Shown in pieces: positions 1-12,208 of a stretch of 64,000 nucleotides of DNA. The translations under genes were made by a program, and so were the position numbers. Numbering within the stretch: the first letter of the stretch is position 1; each line of letters begins with the position of its first letter. Source of the stretch: Moringa oleifera (lineage: Eukaryota > Streptophyta > Magnoliopsida > Brassicales > Moringaceae); NCBI GenBank assembly GCA_021397835.1, contig JAJFZO010000344.1:6944001-7008000 (forward strand), read 5' to 3'. Below the pieces are notes generated by a model. The model ran no database searches, was not told the DNA's origin, and saw only the letters and a program-made list of their open reading frames with translations.

Positions 1-1945
1 AATCGAACCTAGCACCACATTCCTTGCACGCCACTGGAGCGATCCAGGCACTAGCACACAATTTAGAGAAATGGAAATAAATTAATTACAGAAAGAATAG
101 TCCAGTACTTCAAATTCCAACAGTGGAAGAAGGTTATTCCAGTAATAGATCACTTTTGGCTACATAAAAACCATCAAACATGCGCCATTAAACTTAGTAA
201 ATCAACTTCCAAAGTCAGCAAGTGAACAAGTCTTTTGGTTGGTAAGGGAAGAATTATTACTGATTAGACCAAATGTCGCAGCAGTGGCTGAACCAGCTCC
301 AACAACATTGAAAACATCATGTACACTCCGTTTCTCAGCTAGCAGATTTTGTAAACCACAAAATGTAGCAGTGAACATCCCAAGCCGTACACCACCAACG
401 ATTGAGCCTCGAGTGACTCGGATAAACCTTTTCTCCATTGCATCTCTCATCAATCTGTACTGCTCACGCTTATCTGGAGTGCTCCCGAGCTTCAACATGA
501 CTTCTGCATCCTTGCTCTAACAAAACATGGTGGTGAACTCATTTCAATTAACAACATATGAAAGAAACATAACTTGAGGAAAATTATAACTTTTTCCATT
601 AAATTAACCTACAAATCCAAGACAAACATCTATTATAAGATTAAAAACAATAATTAAAAAAAAAAGATACAGCACAGGAGTGCAAACGATAAAAATAGCA
701 ATACATGCACAAGAGCATTCAGAAAGCAATGAAGCAGGAGAGAAAGACTTATAACCATGAATTAATTCATACAAGCAGACACAAAATGCCCAGTATTATT
801 AGCTATAGATCAAGCTAGTTTGCATCACGTAATAAGATTCAGCTTCTTGAATTTTCAGTTTCCACGCCAACGAAAAGTGCAACCATCTCTGCCATCTTTA
901 TTTTTATTTTTATTTTTATTTTTATTTTGTTTCTGAAAGGGGGAGGCAGGCTGAAACTAAAGTTGGTTAATCTTTTTAATGCTAGAGTTCAAGGGTCCAC
1001 ATATTCAAACCTTATCTTAATCCCTACTATATAAACCTTAAACACTGACTCCCTCCTATTCGCTTTTGTTCTTCCTAAATGCTTAATGGTTGGATTACCT
1101 TCAAACATGCTCAGGAGATACCATGAAAGATGAAATCTGCATTTTAAGCTATTTAACGAAATGAAAACTTACAACTGAAGCAGATGCTTCCTTGCTACCT
1201 CCATATAACATGCCTGCAAACACTCCAATGACAGTTGCTGTGCCCCAGTTTACTGTTCCAGCCAATTTTTGTGTATCCTGATTCAGATCACATGGAGTCA
1301 GCTTCCAGATGAATAACACATTTCTGATGATCATAAATGAAGATTTTACATGTATACATGAAAATGCATATATGTACATTGCATTACTTGAAAATAGAAG
1401 CTCAAAAGAATGGTATTTTGAGTACCCCAGGGATGCCAGGCATACAAGATGGATTTAGCCATCTGCATTAGGAAATGAATTAAACAGAAACCTCAATGAC
1501 TGGATAACCATCCACTACAGCTCATCAGATTCAAGTTAGTACCTTCAATAAGAAAATTGAAAACTATCTCACCTCCCAATACAGAAATGGCATATAGCCA
1601 CTGTGAGGACCCAACATTCGACTTAAAACATGCTTATAAATTTTCAGCTTCAAAAACTATATAAAAAAAATAAATTATGAATATATTCCTTAAGAAAGAT
1701 CTAAATAAAGCTGATTACCAACAATTATCTCTTCTTTGAAGTTCTATTCTATTGACTACAGTAATCAAAGACCAATTTCCAAATACCGAAATCAAAAGAA
1801 AAAATATAAAAAATCGTAAAGATAAAATTCCTATCATAAATCATGGCTTCATGACTAGAATTAAACAATAATCAGGACTCCTACTGTAACACAGAGATTG
1901 TCTTACACTGGGGACGGTTTCTTCAGCTTCTTCAACAGCTGCCAT
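1..1945 (-). CDS. Tim17/Tim22/Tim23-family mitochondrial membrane protein (3' end beyond window)
   Basis: Spliced minus-strand gene, exons 1907-1945, 1173-1277, 261-516 and 1-50, all GT-AG and in frame; the last exon continues past the left edge. It starts MAAVEEAEETVPS, then exon 2 gives a Gly-rich membrane segment (GTATVIGVFAGMLYGG) and exon 3 the Tim17-like RGSIVGGVRLGMFTATFCG with a second glycine-rich stretch GAGSATAATFGLI; exon 4 reads MPGSLQWRARNVVLGS. The pattern matches the plant Tim17/22/23 protein resembling Arabidopsis At3g25120, sometimes annotated as the complex I assembly factor TIMMDC1 (from memory). Location in the mitochondrial inner membrane is inferred from the family. The small exon 1 was placed by its phase-0 fit to exon 2. 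Without splicing, exon 3 would read into a short tail ending near 202. Confidence 0.82.
896..927. repeat. TTTTTA microsatellite in a Tim17-family gene intron
   Basis: About five tandem copies of a TTTTTA hexamer inside the intron between exons 2 and 3 of the Tim17-family gene. No function is suggested. Confidence 0.8.
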
Positions 1946-3379
1946 TTACCAGAGCAAGTTTTTCGGTAACGAGGAAATGAAAGGCCGACAGAAATCAAAC
2001 TCTCAAACTTTCTTCCCGTTTCTCCGCAACCAAACAGAGAGGCACTTGATGCGGTGGAGTAGAACTGGTTTACTCTGCCTCCGCCGCTCCCAGTAAGTTA
2101 GTTCGAGTTAAAATGACCAGATTGTCTTAATATTTATTGTGAAATGACCGAGGCATCCTTTACCCTCCCTAGTCACTTATTTTTTTAATTTTTCTTTAAA
2201 TTAACATTTTTTATTTAAAAAACACTTTCCTTTTTCCATCTTAATCCCACGTCAATAAACTTTTTTTAAAATTTTCAAATAAATTTTGTGTCATTCAGGT
2301 TATTAAGTTAAATTTTTAAATTTTTTTATTAATTTTACACATAAAATATAGATTTATTTTAATTGATTTTTATTTTTAATTAAAAAAAATTTAAATCAAA
2401 TTTTTTTAAAAGATATATATTTGAGGTTGAAATTTTTTACATATATAAAAATATTCAACTTATAATCATAAAAAATAAATTTTTTTGAATACTAAAAATA
2501 TATTATATTATCAAAGATTTTAAAATTTTATAAAAATATTTTAACATTCAAAATAATTTTAAAATATTTTGGGATTGTAGATTAATATTAATAAATTTTA
2601 AAATAAAGTTTATTGTATAAATTTTTTAATTTAAATAATATTCCTGAAAATTAAAAATAAAATTTAATATAAATTACATTAAAAATTTATACCTAAAATT
2701 AATCTAAAAAATACAGATACTAAATCAAAAAATAAAAAAATAATTCATAATTTATTTTGACATTTATTTTAACATTTGTTTAAAATTTTATTTTTTTCAT
2801 GTACATATTAATTACAGTAATTTTAATGTAGACAAATTTAAATAACTGCAGCACAATATATTATGAGTTAAAACTTGATTTTACAATTCTTTTATTTAAA
2901 TAATCTAATATTATCCTGAATAGTTAACACTGGCAAGAAGAAAGCTAATTAAATTGCATTTTAAATTAAATAATTTGATTTTGATTTGCAATTCTACTAT
3001 TTAAGTCATAAGACAAGAACAATGTTACTTGATTATAAAGTAACCAAACGGCATCATTTCAGACTATCTTCACTACCTGCAACCAGCAAAAAGCAAACTA
3101 AAGTGAGTAGCAGAACCTCAAAAGCTAGCCAGAATGTTTAAAGAAGAAAGAAAATCAAATCATTGCTTCGAAAAGAGAAAGAAATCCCATAAACAATTCA
3201 ACTTGGATTCTTCAAGACTACATGTGAGATAAAGTTCCTGAAATCGCTCCTCAAATCATCGAACATTTTCTCAACTATCCAAGCAAAGCATCGTTTCCTC
3301 TCCCACCCGTTTTCCTCCTCTCCAAACACACTCAGTTTCCTCCTATCCAAACAGTTTTTTTTTGTTTTCTTCTTTCGCT
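1946..3379. other. Divergent intergenic region, AT-rich
   Basis: Lies between the starts of the Tim17-family gene (minus) and the WAK-like gene (plus), so it should hold both promoters. The middle, about 2160-3000, is extremely AT-rich and has no coding signal. The last 150 bases before the plus-strand start are pyrimidine-rich with two near copies of a TTTCCTCCT-CCAAACA block (about 3310-3355), probably 5' leader. Confidence 0.6.
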
Positions 3380-4964
3380 ATGGTTGCTGCACTCATCTCG
3401 ATCATTCTTTCCGTTTTAGTTCCGCTAGTCTTGGGGGATACGCACGAGAACACGTGTCGATCGTATTGCGGGAATGTCACCATAGATTATCCGTTCGCTC
3501 TGCAATATGGCTGTGGGCATCCAGGGTTTAGGGATCTTCTCTTTTGCATGAACGATGTGCTTATGTTTCACATAAGCTCCGGATCTTACAGAGTCCTCGA
3601 GATAGACTACGCTTATCAATCTCTTACATTACATGACCCCCATATGTCGACCTGTGAAACAATCGTGCTCGGCGGGAAGGGCAACGGCTTCGCAATCGAG
3701 CCATGGCGAGCTCCGTACTTCAATCCAACGGCTGATAATGTGTTCATGCTGATAGGCTGTTCCGCCGAATCGCCTCTGTTCCAAGGCTTCCCAGGGAAAC
3801 ACCTCCCTTGCCGGAACGTTTCCGGCATGGGCTGCGAGGATTACTACGGGTGCCCGGCGTGGAGTTTGGTGGGCCATAAAAGGGTGGGCTCCTTTTACGG
3901 ATCGGGTCCGCCGGAGTGTTGCGCTGTGGCGTTTGAATCCATCAAGGCCATAAATCTGAGTAAGCTTCAGTGCGAAGGGTACAGTAGCGCTTACAGTCTT
4001 GCACCGTTAAGGCTTGATGGGCCCGGCGGGTGGTCGTACGGGATACGTGTGAAGTACTCGGTCCAAGGAAACGATGAGTTTTGTGGAGCGTGTGAAGCAA
4101 CCGGAGGCACGTGCGGGTACGGAAGCGATGGAATTAGGCAGCTTTGCATGTGTGGGAGCATGAATTCCACATCGAATTGCGATTCAGGTAACTCAGGTTT
4201 GGGTTCACTCGTTTGCACCCATTATTGTGGTCATGGACTCCGGCTGAGCGGCTGCCTCAGACCCAATGGGTCAGTAGCTTAACCTGGGTCTAACCCACAA
4301 AGGAACCAATGGGTTAGGCGCTGACCCTGGGTCTGACCCACCAACTAGACCTAGATGAGTCAGCCTTGTTTTCATCAAATCACTATTTATTTTTCGCATT
4401 TTCATGTGATCTTGTGCCATTTGCAGTTAGCTCATCTGCAGTCAGAACAGGATCTTTGGTGAACAAATTTGCAGGTAAATCCTTTTAGTTAGAAAATAAA
4501 ATTCACAAAAAATTCAAACTTGTTGGACTTTGATGCCAAGAGCTTCTAAACTACCCAAATCACACTGACACTGCTATAAATTGTTGAAGCCTTAAATTTT
4601 ATTAGAGCCGGTTCTGGATCAATGCATCTTATTAAAATTGTAATTATTTTTTTATTTTTAAAAAAATATTTTTTAGATCTGAACATTTTAGCCTGACTTT
4701 GAATTGAATACTCAATTTAAATCATACTTAACTTTTACGAAGCTTCATTTAAATTTTTGCATCTAACCTCAAAAAAAAAAAAAAACATAATCAAAATCAA
4801 CCCTGAATGTTACATTAGACAAAAATCATTTAAATTCTCTGAGGTCTCTTATAAATACATTCTCAATTATTGAAAATTCGGAATACATCATATCATATGA
4901 AATGAGTGGATGTCTGCATTTTGCAGGGTTGTTAATATGTGTGACAGTTCTGGTGATAGCCTAA
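3380..4964 (+). CDS. Secreted WAK-like galacturonan-binding protein without kinase
   Basis: Three exons: 3380-4187, 4427-4474, 4927-4964, giving 297 aa. The start is the ATG at 3380, followed by a clear signal peptide (MVAALISIILSVLVPLVLG). Residues about 25-110 carry the Cys pattern of the GUB_WAK_bind domain (CRSYCGNVTIDYPF, then a CGHPGF motif), and residues about 150-265 a WAK-associated C-terminal domain with paired cysteines (CGACEATGGTCGY, LCMCGS). The spliced C-terminus is a short hydrophobic tail (GLLICVTVLVIA) right before the stop, which suggests a GPI-anchor signal or a short membrane anchor. There is no kinase domain, unlike WAK/LRK10L receptors, so a role as wall pectin-binding protein or co-receptor is inferred. 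If intron 1 is retained, the frame runs to 4282 and loses the tail. Confidence 0.8.
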
Positions 4965-6004
4965 CAGAGCTTGCCTGATTTGCTACAGCACTATTAATGC
5001 TCTGGTCTGCCAGGTCCAGTTCAGTGCATCAACAACATTTCATTTTTGATTCCACATGCTTCAGAGAAAGAGGGAGGCAGAGGAAGCAGGTGTCTGCATT
5101 TAAATATTCTGAGATTTTGAGTAAATTTTATATTGTTATTTGTATTAAATTGTTAATCATAAGAGGTGATAACAATTTACCTTGTTATTTCGATTCAGAT
5201 TCTGTAAAGATACAATTAGTCGGTTTAAGAATATTTCGTAATTAAAAATATTTATTGCAAAATATAAGCTTAGTTAAAGTGAACGTCAGTCCATTTTAAT
5301 CTAATAAACTATCAAATTAATTTTGATTAATTTGATAGCTTGAAGGGTCTGTGAGCTTAATTTACTGTAAAAGTTTGATTTGATAAATTTTATGTTAATT
5401 GTATGGTAGAATGATTAAAATATTTTTAATATGAATTTATAATCAAAATAGTTTTATTTTAGTTAAATATTTAACAATAAAATTTGATTTTTTGATAATC
5501 AATTAAATTAAAAATTACAGACAACTTTTTAATGCATTAATATATAAAAAATTTTAGGGTTTTGCACCACTTGAAGATCATAGATTCCGTGACATGTCAT
5601 GTTAAATAAGTTTTTTTATTATATTTTTTTAAAAAATAAGTCTCATTTTTTAAAAATAGTTAAATTAAAATTTTATTAAATTTGAATTGTTAGTTTTGTT
5701 TTTAACAACTTCGATAAAAATAAGCGATTTATATTAAAAGATTAAATAATATTATATTAATTGTTATTAAAAAATTAAAATAAGTAAAATCATTTACAGA
5801 AGAGATCAATATAGGGAAATAAATCTACCTGTAGGATTTAAATTAAGTAAAAACTCTGCTGTCCTCCTTGGCCAAAAAGGCATTAAGGGCAACTATGCGG
5901 CGATCTGCTCTAATAAAATACCCATCCATGTTTCTCTCACTGTCTTCTATTCGTTTCCTATCGTTCTAGTTGTCGTGTTGACCTTCTGTTCTGTGCCAGC
6001 GTTC
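4965..6004. other. Intergenic, AT-rich
   Basis: Between the WAK-like gene and PAT1. No coding signal; mostly AT-rich with a perfect 13-bp inverted repeat at 5309-5338. The last 100 bases are less AT-rich and probably hold the PAT1 promoter and leader. Confidence 0.5.
5309..5338. repeat. Perfect inverted repeat (13-bp arms, 4-nt loop)
   Basis: Arms CTATCAAATTAAT and ATTAATTTGATAG separated by TTTG. It could form a hairpin in single-stranded DNA or RNA. No gene or element boundary was recognised here. Confidence 0.6.
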
Positions 6005-9000
6005 ATGGCTAGAGCGGTCTCTTTGCACTACTTCCCAGTTTCTTTCTCTTCATTTACTCACCGCCCAGGTCCCGGTCATCGACGCCGCCTGTTCACCGCA
6101 GCATTGAAGTGTCACGCAAGGGTAAGGGACAGCAGAGTAACTGCCTACGGAGCTTTTGCCAGAACCAGTAGTTTTCTGGCTAGTGCTCTGCCAAGTGTTC
6201 GTGAAAATTCAACCCCGTCAATAACGTCATTTAATGAGGTACTGCCAGGCCTTGGTGAACTTGAAATTTTTGTTTTCTTGTAAGCTTTACTGTGAAAGTA
6301 TTGTTTTTTCTTGGTTTCTCTTTTTGGTAGTTGATCGAGTCGTTGATTAATCGTGTGGATTTATCTGAGGCCGAGGCGGAAGCATGTCTCAATTTTTTGC
6401 TGAATGAGGCGAGTGAGGCGTTGATTAGTGCTTTTCTTGTTTTGTTAAGGGCCAAAGGGGAGACATTTCAAGAAGTAAGTAATTTGATTTTATAATTTTG
6501 GAATTGCTATTCCTGTGATCTGAAATCGAAGTCCATGCAGTGCCTTCAAAAGTAATCAATGTAATTTGATTTCTGGGGGCTAAGATGAACGCAATTTAAC
6601 TTTATGGAGAGAGAAGATTCCGTTTTATGTAAAATCTTAATATTTAGCTATTATTATATTTTCTTTTTAGGAAATGAAGATAGTAGTTTGTGCTGATAGG
6701 TTGTTGGATTGGCAAGGGCAATGATAAATCATGCCAGGAAGGTGGAAGGGTTGGATAATGTGGTTGATATTGTTGGAACGGGCGGTGATGGGGCAAACAC
6801 AGTGAACATTTCAACAGGGGCATCAATCCTTGCTGCTGCTTGCGGTGCTAAAGTTGCAAAGGTTCACAGTTTTCATCATCTAAAGCCATCAGTTTTGCCC
6901 TGCATGAATGATTGCTCATCATTCAGTTCTAATATTAATGCTGTTTCATTGTCCACTTTGTAGCAAGGGAATCGTTCTAGTTCATCTGCTTGTGGGAGTG
7001 CTGATGTGTTAGAAGCACTTGGGGTTGTGATTGACTTGGACCCAGAGGTAGGTCTATGAGCAGCTTTTGCAGCTTTCTTGTGGTCACACATTTTAGATTT
7101 AATGAAGAGGCCAGGTACTGGAGCACTGATGCGTAGTACTGGTCCTGCAGGCTAATAGGTTTTCTGTACAATTTATGGTTATGGCATACTTCCTACCGTC
7201 CTTATGTTGTCCTTTTGATCATTAATTCTGCCGGGCCGTATGTCTTACTATCAGAAATTACTTTTGTGGCTGATTGGGCTAGGGCTTCTTTACCCAAACT
7301 GAAGAGTGGATACACTAACAGATGAGTAGAGATTATTTAACTTCTTATTGGCAGGCATTAGTTACCCTGATTCAGTGCTTGTTGATGGCAATAATTTAAA
7401 AGTATAGATGTCATATTCTTCAGGGCTACCTTTGATTGAACAGCAGTATTAACATGGGCTTCTCAATGGGTGAATACCTCTTCTATTTTAAGAATGGTCA
7501 CAAATGATGGAGCCATACCTCATAATGTTTGTTCTTTTTGTTGCTGTCAATCATATTTGTTCATATGAAGAGAAGATTTGCCATAACCTTTACTCTTTCT
7601 ACTTCCTGGTGCTCCCTTGATCCGTGTCTTGCACCTCTTTCTTCCTAATATAAGGTGTATCTTCAACAGAAAATATGTGATCTTTGCTTCTTATTGTTTA
7701 TCCTTTTAACTGTAAACAGAATAAAATATGGGTATTGGAACTCACATGGTGATTTGATCCTCTTACATTGAATTCAGGGTATAAAAAGGTGTGTGAATGA
7801 AGCAGGAATTGGTTTCATGATGGCCCCAAAGTACCATCCAGCAATGAAGATTGTTAGCCCTGTGAGGAAAAAGCTAAAAGTAAAAACTGTATTCAATATA
7901 TTGGGGCCTATGCTGAATCCTGCATGCGTACCATTTGCTGTAGTTGGTGTATACACTGAAGGTCTGGTGAGTGCCTGTCTAGTAAGCTGTAGCTTTGTTC
8001 AAGTCTTATGTGTCAATGTAAGTAGGTGGGTGACAGCACCACTTTTTTTTTTAAAAAAATGGATATTCGTATCAGTGATCATGCTTGATTAGTCTTGATC
8101 CTTAAACTTGGTTAGTTTAGAATAGTAGATAATCTTCCTTGATGAGGTAATTATACAGCATCATTTAGTGTGCTCTTCTTAAGGTATCTATGAATCATTG
8201 TAGTCATCAGTAGATGAGAAGTTGGTTGCATATATTTCCAAGAATTTATATATTTCTTTCAATCAGTATCATGGTTTCTTGTACAAATAATTGATCAACT
8301 GTTTGATGCGCTCTTGCTTTGCTCATAGACTTGTATAGAAATATTATATTGTCCATTGCTTTCTCACTAAAGATTTATATGTTTGTGCAGTTAAACATTA
8401 GTTTCTTGTTTTCAAGCTAAATAGCATACAAAAAGCAACCTGAGACGACGTTTTTCATCCATGTTTGAAGTTGCTATCATGCCATTTCCATGAGTGATGC
8501 AGCTTGTGACATTGGGGGCCTCCACTTTTTTATTGTTTTTATTTCAAACAAACAATGGGCAGTGGATTGCTGGAAAACCTTAATGGAAATTGTGATGTGG
8601 TGCTCAAAGTGCATCAGTTATGAGGAAAAAGCAGAATAGGGGCGGAAAGGAACATGCTTATTGGAACAACAGGGAAAGGTGTGGGTAGCTCATTCATGAT
8701 GTATCCATCTGAGGAGTTTGAACAGTTAGGGTGTTTTTAGAACCTTCGAAAGACATAGAAACAACATAAAACCATCTCAAACCCGATATAAAACATGTGA
8801 AGTCTTCTTTTGTTCCACACCAATAATTAGGAAATCAGAAGAAAATCCTCTTAGGACCATGCATTTGTTTTTGTTGAGTATTATTTGTGTGCTACTGTCA
8901 TTTATATTTTGAGTATTCCTCTTTGTATGCATCAAACAATAAACGTTTATGCAATGGCTTAATTATATATTTGTTTGTTTTTTTGATTAATCTTCATGAA

Positions 9001-10077
9001 AAAGACACTGGATACATACCACAGGATATTGGCATAGGGCTCTAGATTGTATTCAAGGAAAATTCTGAAGGGTATTCTCTTATTCTTTGTTGGATAGGTC
9101 CTCAAGATGGCTGAAGCACTACAACGATTTGGCATGAAAAGAGCATTAGTTGTTCACTCTGATGGCTTAGATGAAATTAGTCCCCTTGGTAAGTTTCCTT
9201 CCTCTTTAGAACTGCTGAAACGCTTCTTGGACTTGTAATCCTGAGCTTTACTTTTTCTTTTGCCTATTTTTATTCATTGATCACACTAAAATTTCATAGT
9301 GATCTACAGGACCGGGATTAGTCCTTGATGTCACTCCAGGAAAAATTGAGAGATTCTCATTTGATCCATGTACGAATCTGTCCCTATTTGTTATTTCTTG
9401 TTCCTTGTTTTAAAGTCTATAAATATGGCTCACTGCAATTGAGTCTTAAGGAGCAAGGATGGGATTAAGACTATCCATGTGTTTTGATCTCTTAGTTTAT
9501 TAGCAGGAAGTCTTAATTTTATAAGGATAACAACTCATGCTGATTACCATTGTATTGAGTAGTGGACTTTGGCATTCCTCGTTGTACTCTGGATAGCTTG
9601 CGAGGTGGAGGCCCAGAGTATAATGCCGAGGTACTGAGGCGTGTGCTGTCAGGAGAGAGCGGGCCAGTTGCTGATGCATTGGTGAGTATCTGCTTTGACA
9701 CTCCTGATCACAAATGAATACCTGCCTACACATGCACAGATGCACGCACGGATGCACATTTATGTTTTTCTCATTACCTAACATAATGAAATAGGTTCTG
9801 ATTAAACAATGATTGGTTAGATCCTAAATGCAGCAGCAGCTCTCTTGGTCAGCAGCCATGTTAACACACTGGCTGAAGGAGTGACCTTGGCACGCGAGGT
9901 ACAATTATCAGGGAAAGCTATCAAGACACTTAATTCATGGATAGAAATTTCTAATGTAAGTCAAAACTAGTTAAGTCATAAGTTCATAATCCATCTTGGG
10001 ATTTACACCCTCTTTTAATCCATTTGGTTTGGTAATTTCAGAAGTTAAGAGAAGATACCGCAGCCAAGGTTGCCTGA
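6005..10077 (+). CDS. PAT1: Anthranilate phosphoribosyltransferase, chloroplast
   Basis: Complete ten-exon gene, 417 aa: 6005-6238, 6331-6474, 6700-6861, 6964-7047, 7778-7966, 9098-9188, 9310-9369, 9563-9681, 9821-9955, 10042-10077; every junction is GT-AG and in phase. The enzyme joins anthranilate to PRPP, the second committed step of tryptophan synthesis in plastids. The first about 60 residues are basic and Ser/Arg-rich, as a transit peptide. The helical N-domain is about residues 78-140. The catalytic domain has the PRPP-binding GTGGDG (about 152-157), the [16 protein letters not shown] loop, and YHPAMK and [11 protein letters not shown]. The chosen ATG is the first in frame. Exon 3 starts at 6700, not after the stronger TTTTTAG at 6670, because only that keeps the conserved VVGLARAM in frame. 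It matches Arabidopsis PAT1 (TRP1, At5g17990) along its length, as recalled. Confidence 0.95.
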
Positions 10078-11036
10078 TATTTTACCTCAAAAGGTACAGG
10101 GGGGGTGAAACAGCCATGTAGTAGATTTACCAATTCCAAGCAGAATAAAACAAGGGTCAAAGTGGCCTGAGGGGCAGCTATCCTATACCGACACAGTTCT
10201 GGACCATGGACCAAATATCAGAAGATGGAATGGAATTAAGGTCCTGAACTTCACCTTGTTAGAATAGATTGTTACAGACTAAAAATTCTGACTGGTTGGA
10301 TCGTATGATAGAACTTGAGAGATATTTTCATGTACAAATAGTGTTGAATTGGGATCATTTACTGTTGTGTTTTTATGTATGATAAATTCTCTCTGAACTT
10401 TGTAGATGATGTTGTGTTTTGATATATAATATATATTCTTTTGAACTCTGTAGATTTTTGCAGGTACGGCGTACGGTCCCTTTTGGTAGTAGAGACTAGT
10501 CGCCACACTAAGACCCTGAGCTAACCAACAAGGAGATGAATTCTTTCTGCACAGCCTCTTTGAATAGTACAGACTAGCAGTCACAAGACCTGTAAGAACA
10601 TCCCTATATATGTATACACAGATCTTTGGAGCAATTAGGGATGTTTCCTTAAGTAAGCCTGAGTGATCATTGATTATGAGTATTATGACGTAAGAAAAAA
10701 AATCAGTACTTGTTTAAAGCATTCCGTTTTTCTTCTTTTACTTGATGAAAGACCTAATATCTGAGTTCCATGAAATCATATGGTAGAACTTATCAATCCC
10801 CAAAGGGTTAACATTACCCCAGATCAAATATGCAACACCAATACAAGAAGAAACCAAAATATAAAGGTGATCACAATTTCGTACTATTCTGATTGTCAAA
10901 ATCTAATTAAAGTACATGCATAGCTGTTACAGAGACTTCTTTACAGAGAAATATTAAGAAGTCTACACCAAGGTTTATGTGATGAGCAACTTTATTGCTT
11001 ATTCTGTATGCATGAACTTCCTACTGCTGCCCTCAT
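10078..11036. other. Convergent intergenic region / 3' UTRs
   Basis: Lies between the 3' ends of PAT1 (plus) and the glutaredoxin gene (minus). No reading frame with family resemblance; presumably both 3' UTRs with their poly(A) signals. Confidence 0.5.
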
Positions 11037-12208
11037 TCACAGCTGAGAACAGTTATTAGCTATTGCACCAGCATCACTGAGAAGGTTCACAAGCTTGCCT
11101 TGCTGCTGCTTCTCCGTCACAGCTGTAACAACCAGAGGAGTCAGCAAAGGTACTTACAACCACTGCTGCATTTTTTCATTTGCTTCTGCATGAGCATGAT
11201 AATGAGAAATCAATTGCATATGTTAATGAAAACAACTGGCCTCACCATCACATCCACCAATGTGTTTTCCTCCTATGAACACATTAGGTACAGTCCTTTG
11301 CCCAGTCCACTCTGTTAGAGCTGCCTGAATTTCGGTCCCATCACCTTCAAAAGAGGCAAGAATTTCCTTAAGCCTAATCTTGCATGTGGGTACATTCAAG
11401 ATGCTAACAGCAAATCCAATGCTTGGAAAGTAGACAAAAGAATGAGTATTATCTCAGTTTTTGTTCTTACTCTTCAGCTTTAAGGAAGCTGAAAAGAGTG
11501 ACAAGAAGGCAACAGCAAAGCAATGTAACGGAGATGTTGAAATACCAAGTGTTCTTACTTTCTTCATCTAGTTCAATAACTTTGAAAGCTGCTCCTAGCT
11601 GAGTGAGCAACTGCTTCACCCTCTGGCAATAACCACAGTAGGTTTTACTGCAAGCACAAACATATTGAAACACAATCAACAAACCAGGAATTTGTAGCAG
11701 GAGGCCGGACATGGATGATCATTAAACCTAAGGAACTAGTCTGCAATTCAACTATGTTGTCTTTCTTCATCTTAAGAACTGACAGACTCCACTGATGCTA
11801 ACCTGGGCGGTTAATTACATAAATTCTTCACCTAAATCTTGTCTCATACAAAGTCAGATCCTCCATAAGATCAAATTAATTTTTTGATCTTTATGTTCAA
11901 CTCAATTTGGCTCCACCTCTACCCCTTTTGACAGGTACCAAGCCAGCCTTCTTTACTGATATCCAAAATCGATTCAACACTAACAAGCTTCACGGCTACT
12001 GTACCAATTGATCAAACGTTGACCCAGGCAAAGGAAAGCAATTCTAAGATGTTTTTTCACACAAAGTAAGAAACAAAACCCAGAAAGAGCAGGTTGTGTG
12101 TCACCTGAAGACAACAACAGGGGTTGAGGAAACGATCCCCTTAGCTTTGCTCAAGGCCATCTCTATTTCTTCCTTACTCTTCTTGCCTCCACTTAACACA
12201 GACCCCAT
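11037..12208 (-). CDS. GRXC1: CPYC/CGYC-class glutaredoxin (GRXC1-like)
   Basis: Four exons: 12105-12208, 11559-11647, 11246-11344, 11037-11122; 125 aa. A small glutathione-dependent thiol oxidoreductase. The active site CGYC is at about residues 39-42 ([15 protein letters not shown]), followed by the glutathione-binding TVPNVFIGG with its cis-Pro and the GGCD motif (about 82-97). CGYC class-I glutaredoxins such as Arabidopsis GRXC1 can hold a [2Fe-2S] cluster between monomers, so cluster binding is possible here; that is family knowledge. The start at 12208 gives [10 protein letters not shown], the usual family start and a fair N-myristoylation context. The frame stays open upstream to an ATG at 12304, so a 32-residue extension cannot be ruled out. 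The protein ends NNCSQL. Confidence 0.93.

Noticed and set aside
6671..6699. Exon 3 of PAT1 starting at 6671
   Set aside because: Gives a frameshift and an early stop instead of the conserved VVGLARAM.
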